Positions 11,675 to 23,686 of a stretch of 64,000 bases of DNA are shown here, one piece after another. Within the stretch, counting starts at the first letter, position 1. Each line of letters opens with the position of its first letter. A program made the position numbers and the translations under genes. The stretch comes from Kalmusia sp. IMI 367209 (lineage: Eukaryota; Ascomycota; Dothideomycetes; Pleosporales; Didymosphaeriaceae): the NCBI GenBank assembly GCA_027946365.1, contig JAPEUQ010000011.1:806001-870000 (forward strand), given 5' to 3'. A model generated the notes under the pieces. It was not told where the DNA came from. It ran no database searches and saw only the letters and a program-made list of their open reading frames with translations.

Positions 11675-13783
11675 ATGGTGAGTCTGTTTACGGATAAGTT
11701 TCGCTTATGTGCTAACCGTTCACTCAGTCGTTGGACTCGGACTTGAATGATCTACAGTTTGATATTGTCGAATCGAGCATCGCACAGCACAGAGAAGCTC
11801 TTGAATCGGGCCAAATATCGAGCGTCGATCTCGTAATCAGTTACCTCCTTCGCATCGCCACCTATGATATTCGCGGTGGCTTAAACGCTTTCACTGTCTT
11901 CAACCCTGACGTTTTGGAAGAAGCTGCTGCATCAGATGCACGACGCGCAGCGGGCATTCTAACTCGTCCTCTAGAAGGGGTCCCCTACACCATTAAGGAC
12001 AGCTATAAAGTCAAAGGCCTAACTGCCACTAATGGCTCACCCGCTCTAGAGGGATTCCGCTCCAGTGAAGATTCAGCAATTGCGAAAAAGTTAAGAGATG
12101 CAGGCGCTATACTAATCGGAAAGACCAACATGCCACCCATGGCTGCTGGAGGTATGCAACGAGGTATGTATGGCCGTCCCGAGAGCCCGTACAACAAGAA
12201 ATACCTGCCAGCAGCCTTTTCATCGGGCTCTTCAAGCGGTGCGGCAACTTCGACAGCGTCTAGTATGGCGGTTTTTGGTATGGGCTCAGAGACTGTCTCA
12301 TCCGGGCGGTCGCCAGCAAGCAATAATGCTTTGGTAGCATACACCCCGAGCAAAGGCGTACTATCATGTCGCGGACTATGGCCATTGTATGTGACGTGCG
12401 ACGTTCCTGTCCCGCTCACAAGATCGGTTGAAGATATGCTTTCTATCTTGGATGTAATTGCAACGCCGGACCAGGAAAAGAAAGGAGACTTTTGGAGAGA
12501 GCAAACAACTGTCAAGTTGCCCATGCCTGAGAAAACTGAATACCTTAGCCTCGCCCAACCCGATTCGTTACGTGGAAGACGAATTGGAGTCCCAAAACTG
12601 TATGTCGGTGGACAGGATTCTGATCCGCATGCCAAACCTACAATCGTCAGCTCTGAGGTCATCGTATTATGGGAGAAAGCTGCAACTGGTCTAGAATCTC
12701 TTGGCGCCGAGATTGTGTACACCGATTTCCCCCTTGTAACAAACTACGAAAATGACTCCAAATCTGGCGAAGCAAATAATGTCCTAGACGCACCGTCAGA
12801 CTGGAATCTTGTGGAGCGCAGCACTCTCATAGCTAAAGCATGGTCAGATTTCCTTGACCAGAACAAGGATCCGAAAATCAAAAGCCTTGTTGATGTCGAT
12901 CCGCTCTTATTGTTTCCAAAGCCAGAGGGCTATCTGCCTGACACATGGCTGGAAGTGCGTAATTGGGTAGACTACGCTGCACTTCCGGATCTTGAAGTGC
13001 AACTCAAGGACATCCCAATCATCGAATTTCCAGGCTTGGAGAAAGTGCTCCCAGCGCTCGAAGCGCAACGCAAACGCGACCTCGAAGACTGGATGGATGA
13101 TCTGAAGCTAGATTGTATCGTCTTTCCCCTCCCAAGGCGACGTCGGTCTTGCAGATCTGGAGTTTGACCTTGAAAGTGCACGGCATAGTCTGCAGAACGG
13201 CGTCAAATATTCCAACGGAAACAGGGCACTTCGGCATCTAGGGGTACCTACCGTGAGCGTACCTATGGGTATCATGGAAGCGAAGAAAATGCCAGTTAAC
13301 CTGACATTCGCAGGCAAAGCATACGAAGATGGAAAGCTATTGAAGTATGCGTATGCATATGAATACGGGAGTAGGGCACGCTCTCCGCCATCTCTGACAC
13401 CAAAATTAGCGACCGATTTAGTCCCGAGAAGAGCGGTCCCAATTTTAAGGAAGTCGGCTGAGCTGGATCTCACAGCACATGTAGAAAACAACGGTAGTGA
13501 AGAACAAGCTGTAAGAGTGCATGGGACTGTTCATGGAAGTGGGACTGTGGACCGAATATCGGTAGAGGTATGGCTGAATGACGTGAAAGTAGCGAGTCAG
13601 CTCGTGAGTGATTCAGGCAAATGGAACTTCACGATTAAGGATATGAATCTTCAGGCGCGTCAAAAACCAGAAGTTCTAGGCTGGGATTTGAAGCCGCTGA
13701 AACAGCGACCTGACATGATGATTGTCATCGCAAGAGCGCCGAACGTGTTGATGAGACCTAAAGCGAGATTATTATGGATATAA
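11675..13783 (+). CDS. Amidase-signature enzyme, frameshifted
   Basis: Amidase of the Ser-cisSer-Lys class, hydrolysing an unknown amide. The start ATG (11675-11677) is followed immediately by a 50-nt intron (11678-11727, branch GCTAAC), a common fungal arrangement. The catalytic Lys lies in YTIKDSYKVKG (about residue 91), the cis-Ser in SGSSSGA (about 167-170) and the nucleophile Ser in SSGRSPAS (about 193), all present. The long frame ends early at 13167 because of one extra C in the run 13126-13129. From there the plus-one frame continues with DVGLADLEFDLE, VSVPMG and a C-terminal domain to 13783. Read through the shift, the protein is about 685 residues. No intron with usable splice sites explains the shift. 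It could be sequencing error or a recent pseudogene. Confidence 0.85.
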
Positions 13784-14322
13784 AAGTGATAAAAACCACT
13801 CTTGGAGTGTGGATTATGCGACTATTTGTCCGTCTTCGAGGACCTTTCGTCCTTCAGTTATGAAATGCCTATTGTGACGTACCAACAACATTCTGAAATG
13901 CGATTGCCCTCAAAGAATGACAGAAAAGAGTCGTAATTTATACGTGATGCTCTGGCCCCTGACTATCAAATCATTGTGCGAGATGTGATATCGGGTCACG
14001 TGCCTATTGCTCCCATGGCCGGAATTAGCGTGGAGATAAGCAGCTGACCGGTAGCCTTGTTGGCGGCCTCTAGATCCCTGGTTGTTACCAACACCCACCA
14101 CATCTGACTCTTTCTTAGAAAGTGAAAACAAAGATACCTATAGATATCTATGCGTGGTGAGACTGTCGTGACACTGTGTGTCCTTGTCGCGCCAATGTGA
14201 GTATGTAATCTGAAGCTCCCAACTCGGCAAGACGTGTGGCATATTCCCGCATTCATGCTCAGGAAAGCTTCCTTGCAGAGCTGATTCATGTAGTGATCTC
14301 CCGAGAATATTGGAAACATAAA
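13784..14322. other. Intergenic stretch
   Basis: No coding frame is convincing. A frame continues upstream of the HET gene start to about 14236, but without an ATG. Confidence 0.45.
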
Positions 14323-16790
14323 ATGCAGCAAATGACGTCTCCGCACACTTGGCGAAGACATCATAGGGAAGCGTCCAACATAGAATTGAAAGATTATGAT
14401 TATCAGCCTCTCAATGAAGAGGCCCAAGAGATACGACTTGTACGGCTGTTGCCAGGGGTCCATAAAGAGTTGGAAATTGAAATCTTCCACGTACCTCTGA
14501 TCCAGCCAGAGCCGGCACAAGACAATCGGCTTAGCATAGACGAAGTTCAGGCAACGCTACCTCAGTCATGGGGGGTATATGAGACGTTAGAAGGGCGCTA
14601 TCTTTATTGGAATAACTTGACTGGAACGTCGGAATGGGAGCATCCTGTCAAAAATGTAAAGAAAGAGCTGATTGAGAGCTCTGCAATCCTTGATCCGTAT
14701 CCTGATTTTCAGCTAAAATTTGAAGGTAAGTGTGCGCGTTTCATAGATTCCGTCCCTTTCTCAAGTATATGACAGATACAAAGATATCTATTTCATGTTC
14801 AAATAGATTGACTAATCGACTTAGCGCTTTCGTACGCCTGGGGAGATGGCGAAGCAAACGCGAAGCTGACTGTCATTTCCGATGACTCTGCGATGGGACT
14901 AAGCGCACTCTATGTTCGACCTAATCTCTACAACGCACTCAAGCAACTTCGAGATTCACAGAGTGAACGTACACTCTGGATTGATGCTCTTTGTATCAAC
15001 CAGGACGACCTCCAGGAACGAAATCATGAAGTGAAGAGGATGTCTCAGATATATACCCTTGCATCCAAAGTAATTGTCTGGTTAGGTACTGAAAATCCCG
15101 ATGGCTCAAGTGCAAGAGCCCTGGATATATTTGGATTCTTCGGTGAGCAATTCGAATTGACCGCGGACTGGCTGCTCTTGATATCGCCGCTTTGGGCAAG
15201 CCGGAACGAAAATAAAACCGCGTTTCCGTCAGCATTCGCCGATCCCCAGATGATATACGCTCTATATAGAGGACAAAGAAAAGGTGTGTCACCGTTATAC
15301 ACCGAATCAGACTTCCGTTCAATACAGGAGATCCTCACTCGGTCTTGGTGGGACAGACTGTGGATATGGCAAGAAGTCTTGCTCGGAAACCATAGAACAG
15401 TTGTGCAGTGTGGGTCCATTTCGCTATCCTGGTACTACCTTAGGCGATCTATTGCTGTTTTCATTGCCTATGGACAAGGTCTCTTTGGGCCGTCGTATAC
15501 CTCCGCACTCTTTCGCCGGCGCTATAGCCTATGCGTCGGGCTCAAAACATCCCCACTCTTGAGATTACTGGATGCGACACATAAGACACAATATTCCGAG
15601 AAGCATGATCGAATCTATGCCTTACTAGGTCTTATGTCCCCTGAGGATAGAGCTCATATTACAGTTGACTATTCAGTGGATCTGGACCATCTTTTCCAAT
15701 CCATTTGTGTAGCCATAATATGGAATACCGGCCTCCTGGAGTTTTTCAAATATTGTGATTTATCCGACCAGAGGGAAAATCCTACTAAGCCTTCCTGGGT
15801 GCCTGATTGGAACCAAAACAGGCTGGACCCTTTGGTCAATGGATGTGCTTTTGCTTATGGGGAAACCACTCTTGATAGTAGTAGCTACACTATCAATGGC
15901 CCAGAGCTCATAGTTCCGACAATAATCTGCGGGACAGTGGAGCATGTCACTGCCGCGATACAGGCTGACGCGAATCCAGCGCATGAGCTGTGGGAAGAAG
16001 TGGTAAAATCTCCCCTCTCAAACATCACTTCTAGTCAGTCAAAGCAGGATTTTATTACCATGTTGCTGTGTGGCTTCGTCAGAGATTTATGGCCTGAGTA
16101 CATTCATTTACCGACAATCGATGAAGCTATGGATGACTATCATAACGGTGCCACAAAGATGTATGAATACGCGCAAGGCCGGTCTTTCGTGAGATCGAGT
16201 GACGGAAAAGTTGGTTTATGCCCATCGTCCGCATTACCAGGTGAGTACAGGTCTTCAAGACCCATTCACTTTGTACTAAAGGAATGATTGCGATCGGAGT
16301 CCTTCACGAAGTACTTTCCACAGCCATTAGAGCATTCCCGGGGTTGGCCCGTTAGTTCACTAAAACAAACCTTTTAGGGGATTGCATAGCTGCCATTTGC
16401 GGTTTTTGGCTCCCAGTGATACTCCGACCTGACGCTTCTTCGTCCACCCAGGCACAAGTGTACAGGGTTGTCGGACCAGCCTATATACAGGGCCTAGTGT
16501 ATGCTGAAGCCTTGCGCGGACCGGTCCCTCCTCAATACCGAGTCATCTTCAAAAGACATCAACAGAGCCGCAATCCATGTTACAGAAATATTGAGACGGG
16601 AGAAGAAACTTATGAGGATCCACGTCTAGGCGAGATACCGAACGGATGGTTATTAGGCAAGCAATTTCAAGAGCATGAAAGGAAGTGGTATATAGATGAG
16701 AAAACCAGGAAATTTCGCTGGGAGCCAAGAGACGCGCCAGAGGAGCTTCAACGAAGAGGTGTTGATGTAAAGCAGGTCGTATTGATATAG
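14323..16790 (+). CDS. HET-domain protein with WW-type repeats at both ends
   Basis: Heterokaryon-incompatibility (HET) proteins trigger cell death when unlike hyphae fuse, or act in related allorecognition. Three exons: 14323-14725, 14825-16240 and 16378-16790, with introns of 99 and 137 nt, give 743 residues. A WW domain lies at about 79-108 (LPQSW, then YLYWNN, then SEWEHP). The HET domain follows at about 135-290, with ALSYAWGD, LWIDALCINQ and the WDRLWIWQEV segment. The second splice joins to GDCIAAICGFWLPVILRP, the usual end of long HET proteins. After it come a half WW (YRNIETGEETYEDPRL, about 674-689) and a further WW-like unit (about 693-724, NGWLLG to RWEPRD). The start could also be the ATG at 14332. 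No break is seen. Confidence 0.87.
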
Positions 16791-17599
16791 ATTTTCAAGG
16801 TCAAGCTTGCCTCCGATTCAGCTGTGTTCACTACAATGAATCACTAAGCGAGAAACATCTAATCTCGGTTTTATTGCTAACTTACCTTGAATTCGGCTCT
16901 ACACAGGCTCACCGACAAGAAGTGATTACCATTCAGATTGCTCTTGGCAGTTCAATGGGGCCAAAACTACGTGACAGCTCAAGATCACACTGACTATTTA
17001 ATGCTTAGCTCCCGCATGCGCCTAGGATGATGACTCGTCACAGAAGAAGTGCAAATACGAATCCGCCCCAATGGACAAGCTCATTGGCAGTGTTACTAGT
17101 CTGACGTAATCTCACGATACGTGATAAGTCATATTCATTTTAGACTCGCTAATTAGCCCGAATCGATGCTTCTCATATACGACACAAGACTAGAGTAAGG
17201 ATTGTGGAGGTTGATGGCCCCCATCAGTTCCTTCAACTGATGACGAAGGAGTTTTCAGCCCTACCAGTAAGCGAATCCTTTCGCCCTGCTCATGATGCAG
17301 ACCTCTTATTTTCTGTAGCACCAAGTCGAATCATAGTAGTCACGTTACGCCCGTTTTCAGAAATATTTACGTACCATGCAAGCAAGTGGCACATAGGATC
17401 GAATGATGATGGAAATGGAAATTGCTACAAGTTACACACGTTTCAAGCATCTCTATGAATACCTCAGTGTCTCGGTCGAACTGTGTATAATGGAATATTC
17501 TCATTCATATAAGCTTGTGATGAACCCAAGATCACAGAATGCTATATTGGCCAGCCCTTCATTCTACTCCTGCTTATCCCGTCGCCCGAATAACTCGAT
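16791..17599. other. Intergenic stretch
   Basis: Between two plus-strand genes, it holds the 3' end of the HET gene and the promoter of the next gene. Short frames at 17204-17669 look random. Confidence 0.45.
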
Positions 17600-19849
17600 A
17601 TGTCCGAGCTCGAATCCGAATACGTCAAGCAGGGCTACTGGAACGAGGTCACTCGAGGCCCTGTGTTAGGGAGAACCATTACCACCAACGTTCGCACTGG
17701 TACGCTCGTCATTGCCCTCCTTGCCATGCTTGTCGCCTTGGCGACCTCTCATCTCTGGAATCTTGTTCTTTTTGCAATTCATCAGATCCGCGCAAACGGA
17801 AAGCTTGCCGATGCGCTCTTCCGCCAGCAACAAGTCCTCTTGCGCGCGGCGCCATCGCCAGCTTCGTTGCTCGCAGAGTGGATCAAACTCCATTGGGTCG
17901 CGAGAAGAACCGCAAAGAATGCTCTCCCTCGGTCGCTGTTCCAGCTGACGCTGGCCCTTTTGTTCACAGTGGGAACAATTGTAGCAGGAGTTTTCTCGTC
18001 ATATGTTGTCGACAGTACAAATTTGCACGTACTAGTCCGCAGTGTGGGCTGCGGCCCTCTCGATCTGAACGCTATGATAGCGTCAACGCAATCCGTGGCC
18101 TACTTGGCCAATGTATGGTCTCGCAGTACACCATACACGCAAGATTGTTACCGAACCTCCAACGCGGCTTTGCCAGCTAGATGCAATACCTTCATCAAGC
18201 CTAGTACTCCGCTACGGCCTGAGAGAGTGCCGTGTCCGTTTAATGAAACTTTTTGCATGCAGTATGATCGACCTGCTGTCACCATTGACTCGGGATTAGT
18301 CAACGGCAACGACATATTTGGGTGGAATCTTAGACCGCAGGACGAGATCAAGTTCCGTAGGAGGCTGACATGCGGAATGCTTGAGTCTCGGACACATCAA
18401 AAAATCGTCAACGGTTCGGATTACCCGCTACTACCGGGTCGACGAGTCTTACCCGGAGAGCAAATCATCTTAGGTTACTACAGCGAGGACGACGGCACGG
18501 AGTTCCCGAATGTCACCTTCGCAAGGAGCCTCCTCGAAACCAATGTATCCAGAGATGTCTATGTAAGGCGAGTAAGACTGCGGTTGTATTCATGGGTTGT
18601 GTATCTTCGCTAACATCACACAGCAGCCTAATGTATTATAACGACCCGACTTCTCAACAGAATTCGGGAACCATGACGCCGCTACCTGGCCTCAGGAGTA
18701 ACGACTCGGATTTCGTCCTCGCAATGGTCAGCATGAACGCCATTAGATATAGACACCCCGTCAACGACCCCTTCTTCTCTGCGCACGAACTCGTCATGTT
18801 GAACCGATCCGGCACGACCGCCCTAGAGACCTATTACTCCGACCGGCCTCTCTCTGTCATGGGGTGTCAACAACAGGTAAACCGATTCCACTCTCAGCAC
18901 GCTACACATACTGACATCCAAGGTAGTATCAATTCTGCCTGGCCCAGCGGTCCGGCCCCGACGTCTGCTCAGCGCTCACAGGCCTCCCCTATTCGATCTC
19001 GCAAGCCGATTTCCCACACGCATCTGGCGTGCAGATAGCAGGCGTGCAAACGCTCGTGACCGCCAGCCAGATCTTCGACGTCCAACTAGCGTCGGCGAAG
19101 CTCCGAGCCAGCGACCTGAACTACGGCGGCATGATTCCTTCTTTGCCTGATGACCAGTGGGTGCAGGAGATCACGTACTGGGAGCAGATAGTCTGGGCCT
19201 CGCTGCAGGCAATTGTGTCCGACTACGCTGTTGGGTACGGCGTGCAAGAGCCCAGCATCGAGCCGTATGTGAAGAGGAACTTGACTTCGGGAGAGGAGGA
19301 GCTTTGCCGTGCGCAGAGGAGGGTAAAGCCAGGAGGCTTCATGTGAGAAACGGAGTCAAAATTGACATAAACAAGTCTCGCTAACCGGTGTGTAGGAATA
19401 TCAATGTCTTTGCTCTGGCGTTTATAGCTACCTTCGCAGTCGTAGCAACTCTGCTAGACATAGTCCTTTTGAAGTTCATCATCTTCCTCAAGCACTCAAG
19501 GAGACTTCTCGCACCGCGCATTGACAGATGGATCCAAGATGGCGTTCTGCAGCTGCAGCGACGAGCCTACGAAGCGAACGATCAGGGCCACTGGACGCGT
19601 CTTGACAAAGAAGTCCCCACGACGACGAACGACGAGCCGCTAGCAGAGCTGCTTCTAGAGACGCGTCGTTCGTGTTGCCGGCACGTCTGCGGAGTCAGCA
19701 ATGGTGGCGTTCCGGCGCGGTTGATGCCTCGGGCGGCCATGACCATGGACAGCATGGACACGCTTGTTGCGCAGAAAGGGGCTGCGGCAGTAACGAAGAT
19801 TTATAAAAGTGACGATGGAGGGAGTGGCTTTCGCAATAAGCATAAGTAG
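17600..19849 (+). CDS. Conserved fungal multi-membrane protein, function unknown
   Basis: It resembles a widespread family of large ascomycete membrane proteins without an assigned function. Four exons fit in phase: 17600-18585, 18624-18876, 18927-19342 and 19396-19849, with introns of 38, 50 and 53 nt, giving 702 residues. The first intron is very short; its acceptor could also be three bases further on (18626). Membrane segments lie at about 35-61, 110-135 and 553-577. The region between is probably extracellular, with many Cys and Asn-X-Ser/Thr sites (NET, NGS, NVT, NVS). The N-terminus, with YVKQGYW and an RTGTL segment before the first membrane helix, and the ALFRQQQVLLR stretch are family-typical. 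The third junction was fixed by reading YQFCLAQRSGPDVCSAL after the acceptor at 18926. Confidence 0.75.
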
Positions 19850-20372
19850 GAGAGAGATGCTGGTGTTAAACTACGTAAAGGCATACCTAGGTGGGTATAC
19901 GTACTCGATACAGGCAGATATAAATAGCAGATGTCCCTCCTGCTGGACGGGAGAGAGAGATTACTTGGCTTTACTCAAGTATTTCCACTACACTGTTTTC
20001 TTTAGGTCATTCTGAATCAATATCATCCGAGCTGAGAATAAAAGTGGCAGGATAGTCCGATATACGACGTTCCTCTGCTTCGATTTCCCAACTTGAGTGA
20101 TCACATCGTATATCAAAATCTGCCCACTAACATGGCTAGCGTATCCACATGGGTAGTCTCGCGCATCAGGATGAAGCTCTATGAGTCTCCACGTCACAGC
20201 CAACCCATACTACGTCAACCTACCCTCCCCATCCCACGCTCCAAAACTAATCCAACAAGCAAGAACCAGACATCCCTCCATCGAATCAAAAAAGCTCCAA
20301 AGTCAAGAAGCAAAGTCCCCCAACCCACACGACAGCGTGCCCAGAAAACTCACACGACAACATGCCCAGAAA

Positions 20373-20394
20373 ACACACACACACACACACACAC
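20373..20394 (+). repeat. (AC)11 microsatellite
   Basis: Uninterrupted AC dinucleotides between two genes. Confidence 0.95.
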
Positions 20395-20446
20395 TCCATC
20401 CCCAAAGCAGACTCCAACCCGCCGCAAACAATCTCAGCAACGCAAC

Positions 20447-20469
20447 GCAGCACAGCACAGCACAGCACG
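20447..20469 (+). repeat. CAGCA pentanucleotide tandem repeat
   Basis: About four and a half copies of the unit CAGCA, close to the AC microsatellite. Confidence 0.85.
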
Positions 20470-21215
20470 AACGAACCACAAACGAACGAACGGACCCCAA
20501 GCGTCCCACGACGCAGAATGCAGGCCGGAAAGTGTTCACGGTAGGCCCGACAAGGCTGAACTAGCCATGCTTCCACACAAGTTCGATCTTCATGCCGAGC
20601 CATCCCCCTCGGCTCGCGAGGTACTCTTCTCCCATAGCGGCCGGCATGTTGCCATGCACAGCGCTTACCGTACCATCCGTGCAATCCCGCGCAAGCCCAT
20701 CCCCCCTCTTCCCTTCCCCACCAGTTGCCTTGCGAAGACTCGCCGAGCGATGTCGTACTCGCTCAGCACGCTGCGAATGTAACGCCGAGAAGCGGCCAGA
20801 AGCACTCAGCATGTCCGAAGCTTGGGCACCGTAGAACCGAGCGCGAGCCAGGACGAGGCTGACCGCTAGCGTGACGCGCCGAAGCCGAAGGAAGGGAGAG
20901 GGGGGGGAGTAGGTAGCTGACATTCAGGGTGTCAGGCAGCGGGCACGGCCACACGCATCTCGCTACCTTTCCGTTATTCATCGATGCGATGGATGGATGG
21001 GCAGGACACGGCTGGCACGAGGAAACGGAAACACACTGCGGGGGGCTAGGCAGAAGTTTTGTGCAATTTCCAGATGCCAAAAATGGTTGGATTGCGTATT
21101 TTCTTGGGGCAAATGCGCCAAGCTCGAGGCGGATAAGTAACTACTGAAGACACGCTTTTTACGTACATGCACCGAAGGTCTTTCCCAATGCGGGGGGTAT
21201 ATATATGAATATGCT

Positions 21216-21242
21216 AGAAGAAGAAGAAGAAGAAGAAGAAAA
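21216..21242 (+). repeat. (AGA)n microsatellite
   Basis: About nine AGA units; the purine-rich tract continues for some 10 bases. It probably lies in the 3' flank of the minus-strand gene that ends at 21647. Confidence 0.9.
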
Positions 21243-21646
21243 GAAGGAAAAATGATATTTTGATGGTATGCGAGAAGAAAATTTTTTCTTGCGCCCGCGA
21301 GGGCTCTCTCCGTGTGTGTAAGGCAGGGTATAGGGTTCCGACACCGATGACAATCATACAGCAAACAAAAGAAGCCGGGCCCAGTGTCCGAGGACGAGGG
21401 CGCACGGAGAAGGGGTAAAAACGCAACGCCAGTCTATGATCTACAGTGTAAAAGGAAAACCCTGGATGCCTTCCCTTACGTGCCAATGTCCCGTACGTGA
21501 TCCGTCTCTTGATGAGCCTACATAGTGTGATAAAACATGAAAGGTGAGACAATGAAAGATGATGAGACTGAAAAAAAAAAGCAAGTAGATCGAGAAGCGA
21601 GATTCGCAGCCATCTTCGCGGAAGGCTAAAAAGATGCGTGCAACTT

Positions 21647-23686
21647 TCAACGCCACTCATCTTCTACTTGGTTGCCATACGCTTGGGCCATGGTCCGGGT
21701 CGCCTGCTGAGCCCGGCTATGGCCTTGTTGGGCGTACTGAGCGGGCTGACCAGGAGGATACGATGGCAGATTGTTCTGCATAGCACGCGTATCCCATGTC
21801 TCCGTGGTCGCACCAGGCGGATAGTGATGCACGACGGGTTGGTGCACGACCGGAACGGGTGGATGGGAAGGATGAATCGGCCGAGTTGACGGCGCAGCAA
21901 AAGGGTTGTTCTCCATTTTCGTGTTCGAGTTGCGGGGAGCGGGCTGTGCAAACGGGCCGCCTAGTTGAGAGGGTGAGTAACGCGCGGAAGGCAGTTGCTC
22001 TCGTGCAGTATAGTGCGGTGCATTCGTTTGTGAGCTCGGAGGGCGGGTAGAATAGGACTGCTGCTGTGGGAACGAAGTCGCCAAGGGCGTCAGGACTGGT
22101 GGGTTGGGTTGGATGACGGAGGCTCGGCGCGTGCTGTTCGTCCTCCCCAAGCTACCTACTGGTGGCGGGTTCATGGAGACGCTTCCACGACGCTTACCAT
22201 CAGATGCGGGAGGCCTTGACTCATGATAAGATGGTGTCGAGTGCTGTTGCGGGCGCGTCGCGTATTGCTGTTGCCTGAGTTCTGCAGCACGTTCGTCGCG
22301 CTCCCGTTGCTCGGCGGCTTCACGCTCCAGAGACATTTGCAACTTCTCCTGCAAGAGGAGTCGGTCACGTTCGTCAATGTCTGCCTGCGTCATCGAGTTT
22401 CGGCGGGAATGTCCACCAGGGCGTTTCTTGTTGAAGTCGCGTGTGGGTGGCTGCGTCTTTTCCCGATCAGGTTTCTTCGTAGCCCGCTTTTCTGGCTCCT
22501 TTGCGGTCCGTCTGTCCAACTCCTTCTTGCGCTGTCTCTCCCTTTCGCGTTCTTCTGCTCTTTGCCTTTCGCTTTCTGCGAATTTCTGCTCCTTGCGCAG
22601 TCGATCTCTCTCCTCATAGCGACCGGTATCTAATTCTGCGAACCGGACTTGCTTTGCTTGCTCTGCTTGCTCTGTAGCTTTCTTGAGCTCCTCTTCCAGA
22701 CGACGATCGTCTTCTTCTTCTTGTTGCTGTCTCTTCTCCTCTTCCTTTCTCTTGCGTCGTCTTTCACGTTCGCGGTCGATAGCCCTGTCCGTGATCTCAG
22801 GAGCGGCAGCACGACTTGAGCTTGCGTTGGACGAAGTATGGCCGTGTGAAGACGCATACAGATCAACGACATCAGAGTAGTCACCCGCGTTCTCGCGAGA
22901 TGAGCTGGTGTCCCGTGATGAACTTGGTGGGACTTCGATCCGCGTGCGGAAGGCGTTTGCCTGCATGGATGCTGTGGGACCACGGGATGTGGCTGGAGAG
23001 GAAGGGGCAGGTCGGGTATTGTGGACGATGGTCCGAGGATACTCGGGAGCATGGCGACCCAAGGGTGATTCGGGTTCTGTTTCCGAGGTGGTGTAGAGAG
23101 AGGGGGTCTGGCTTGTCGTGACGGATGAGGTGGATGTGTTGTGGCGGTGGCTCTGTGGCACAACATGCCTAGTGGTGTAACCATGTGGCTGCTCAAAGGG
23201 AAGACTGTGCGAGACGGTAGTTTCTGGATAGCCGGTTCGGATAGGGTAGGATGCATCGGATCCTGGTGATTCAACAGCAACCTCGTTCGAGGCCGTGGAT
23301 CCGGCAGAGGATCTTTTGTACGTCTTGGAGATGTACGTCCGTGGGTACTTCTTGTCCTTGTCTCTCCTGGAAGTACCGATTTCAATGACAATTCCAGGCT
23401 TCAGAGCGCTTCCAGGCTTCAGTGAGGGGCGTCGCCCACTGCTCGACGGCCTCCGTTCCTCGACGACATAGCCTCCCGTTCCGGTAGGGGTGGGTGGATT
23501 GTTGGAAGCGGGCGAAGAGGCGTCATCACGAGCAATGGGCGGGGCTCCGATGTACTCTCTCGTCCGCTTCTCTGGCTTGGAGCAGAGCTTTCCGCGGCGA
23601 CGGGCTCTGTCACACTGGAAAGTATCTTGGAAGGTCCTGCTCCTGCCGTCCGACCCTATATAAACCTTCTCCTCAATGCGGCACAT
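21647..23686 (-). CDS. Hypothetical protein with charged coiled coil
   Basis: Single open frame of 679 residues starting at an ATG; no family recognised. The first 50 residues (MCRIEEKVYIGSDGRSRTF, then a C-containing basic stretch) look like a short conserved N-terminal motif. Residues 50-290 are Ser/Pro/Thr-rich and probably disordered. Residues about 290-480 are a very charged Arg/Glu/Lys/Gln region that should form a coiled coil or single alpha-helix. The rest is Pro/Gln/Ser-rich and disordered. The composition suggests a cytoskeletal, RNA-related or scaffold role, but nothing in the sequence proves it. The uninterrupted frame over 2 kb and the consistent composition argue that it is a real gene. 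Confidence 0.75.
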   Translation of the reverse strand: MCRIEEKVYIGSDGRSRTFQDTFQCDRARRRGKLCSKPEKRTREYIGAPPIARDDASSPASNNPPTPTGTGGYVVEERRPSSSGRRPSLKPGSALKPGIVIEIGTSRRDKDKKYPRTYISKTYKRSSAGSTASNEVAVESPGSDASYPIRTGYPETTVSHSLPFEQPHGYTTRHVVPQSHRHNTSTSSVTTSQTPSLYTTSETEPESPLGRHAPEYPRTIVHNTRPAPSSPATSRGPTASMQANAFRTRIEVPPSSSRDTSSSRENAGDYSDVVDLYASSHGHTSSNASSSRAAAPEITDRAIDRERERRRKRKEEEKRQQQEEEDDRRLEEELKKATEQAEQAKQVRFAELDTGRYEERDRLRKEQKFAESERQRAEERERERQRKKELDRRTAKEPEKRATKKPDREKTQPPTRDFNKKRPGGHSRRNSMTQADIDERDRLLLQEKLQMSLEREAAEQRERDERAAELRQQQYATRPQQHSTPSYHESRPPASDGKRRGSVSMNPPPVGSLGRTNSTRRASVIQPNPPVLTPLATSFPQQQSYSTRPPSSQTNAPHYTAREQLPSARYSPSQLGGPFAQPAPRNSNTKMENNPFAAPSTRPIHPSHPPVPVVHQPVVHHYPPGATTETWDTRAMQNNLPSYPPGQPAQYAQQGHSRAQQATRTMAQAYGNQVEDEWR

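Larger units (their letters stand above)
19850..21646. other. Intergenic stretch with simple repeats
   Basis: It lies between two converging genes and contains CA, CAGCA and AGA microsatellites. Overlapping frames on both strands (20093-20923) are products of the low complexity and are not supported as genes. Confidence 0.5.

Noticed and set aside
12003..12722. 239-codon frame on the minus strand
   Set aside because: Antisense shadow of the amidase gene.
13110..13170. Intron as explanation for the amidase shift
   Set aside because: No GT donor with a suitable AG at workable distance; only a one-base change rejoins the family sequence without loss of residues.
20093..20923. Frames of 120-229 codons on both strands
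   Set aside because: They arise from AC and CAGCA microsatellites and neighbouring low-complexity DNA.
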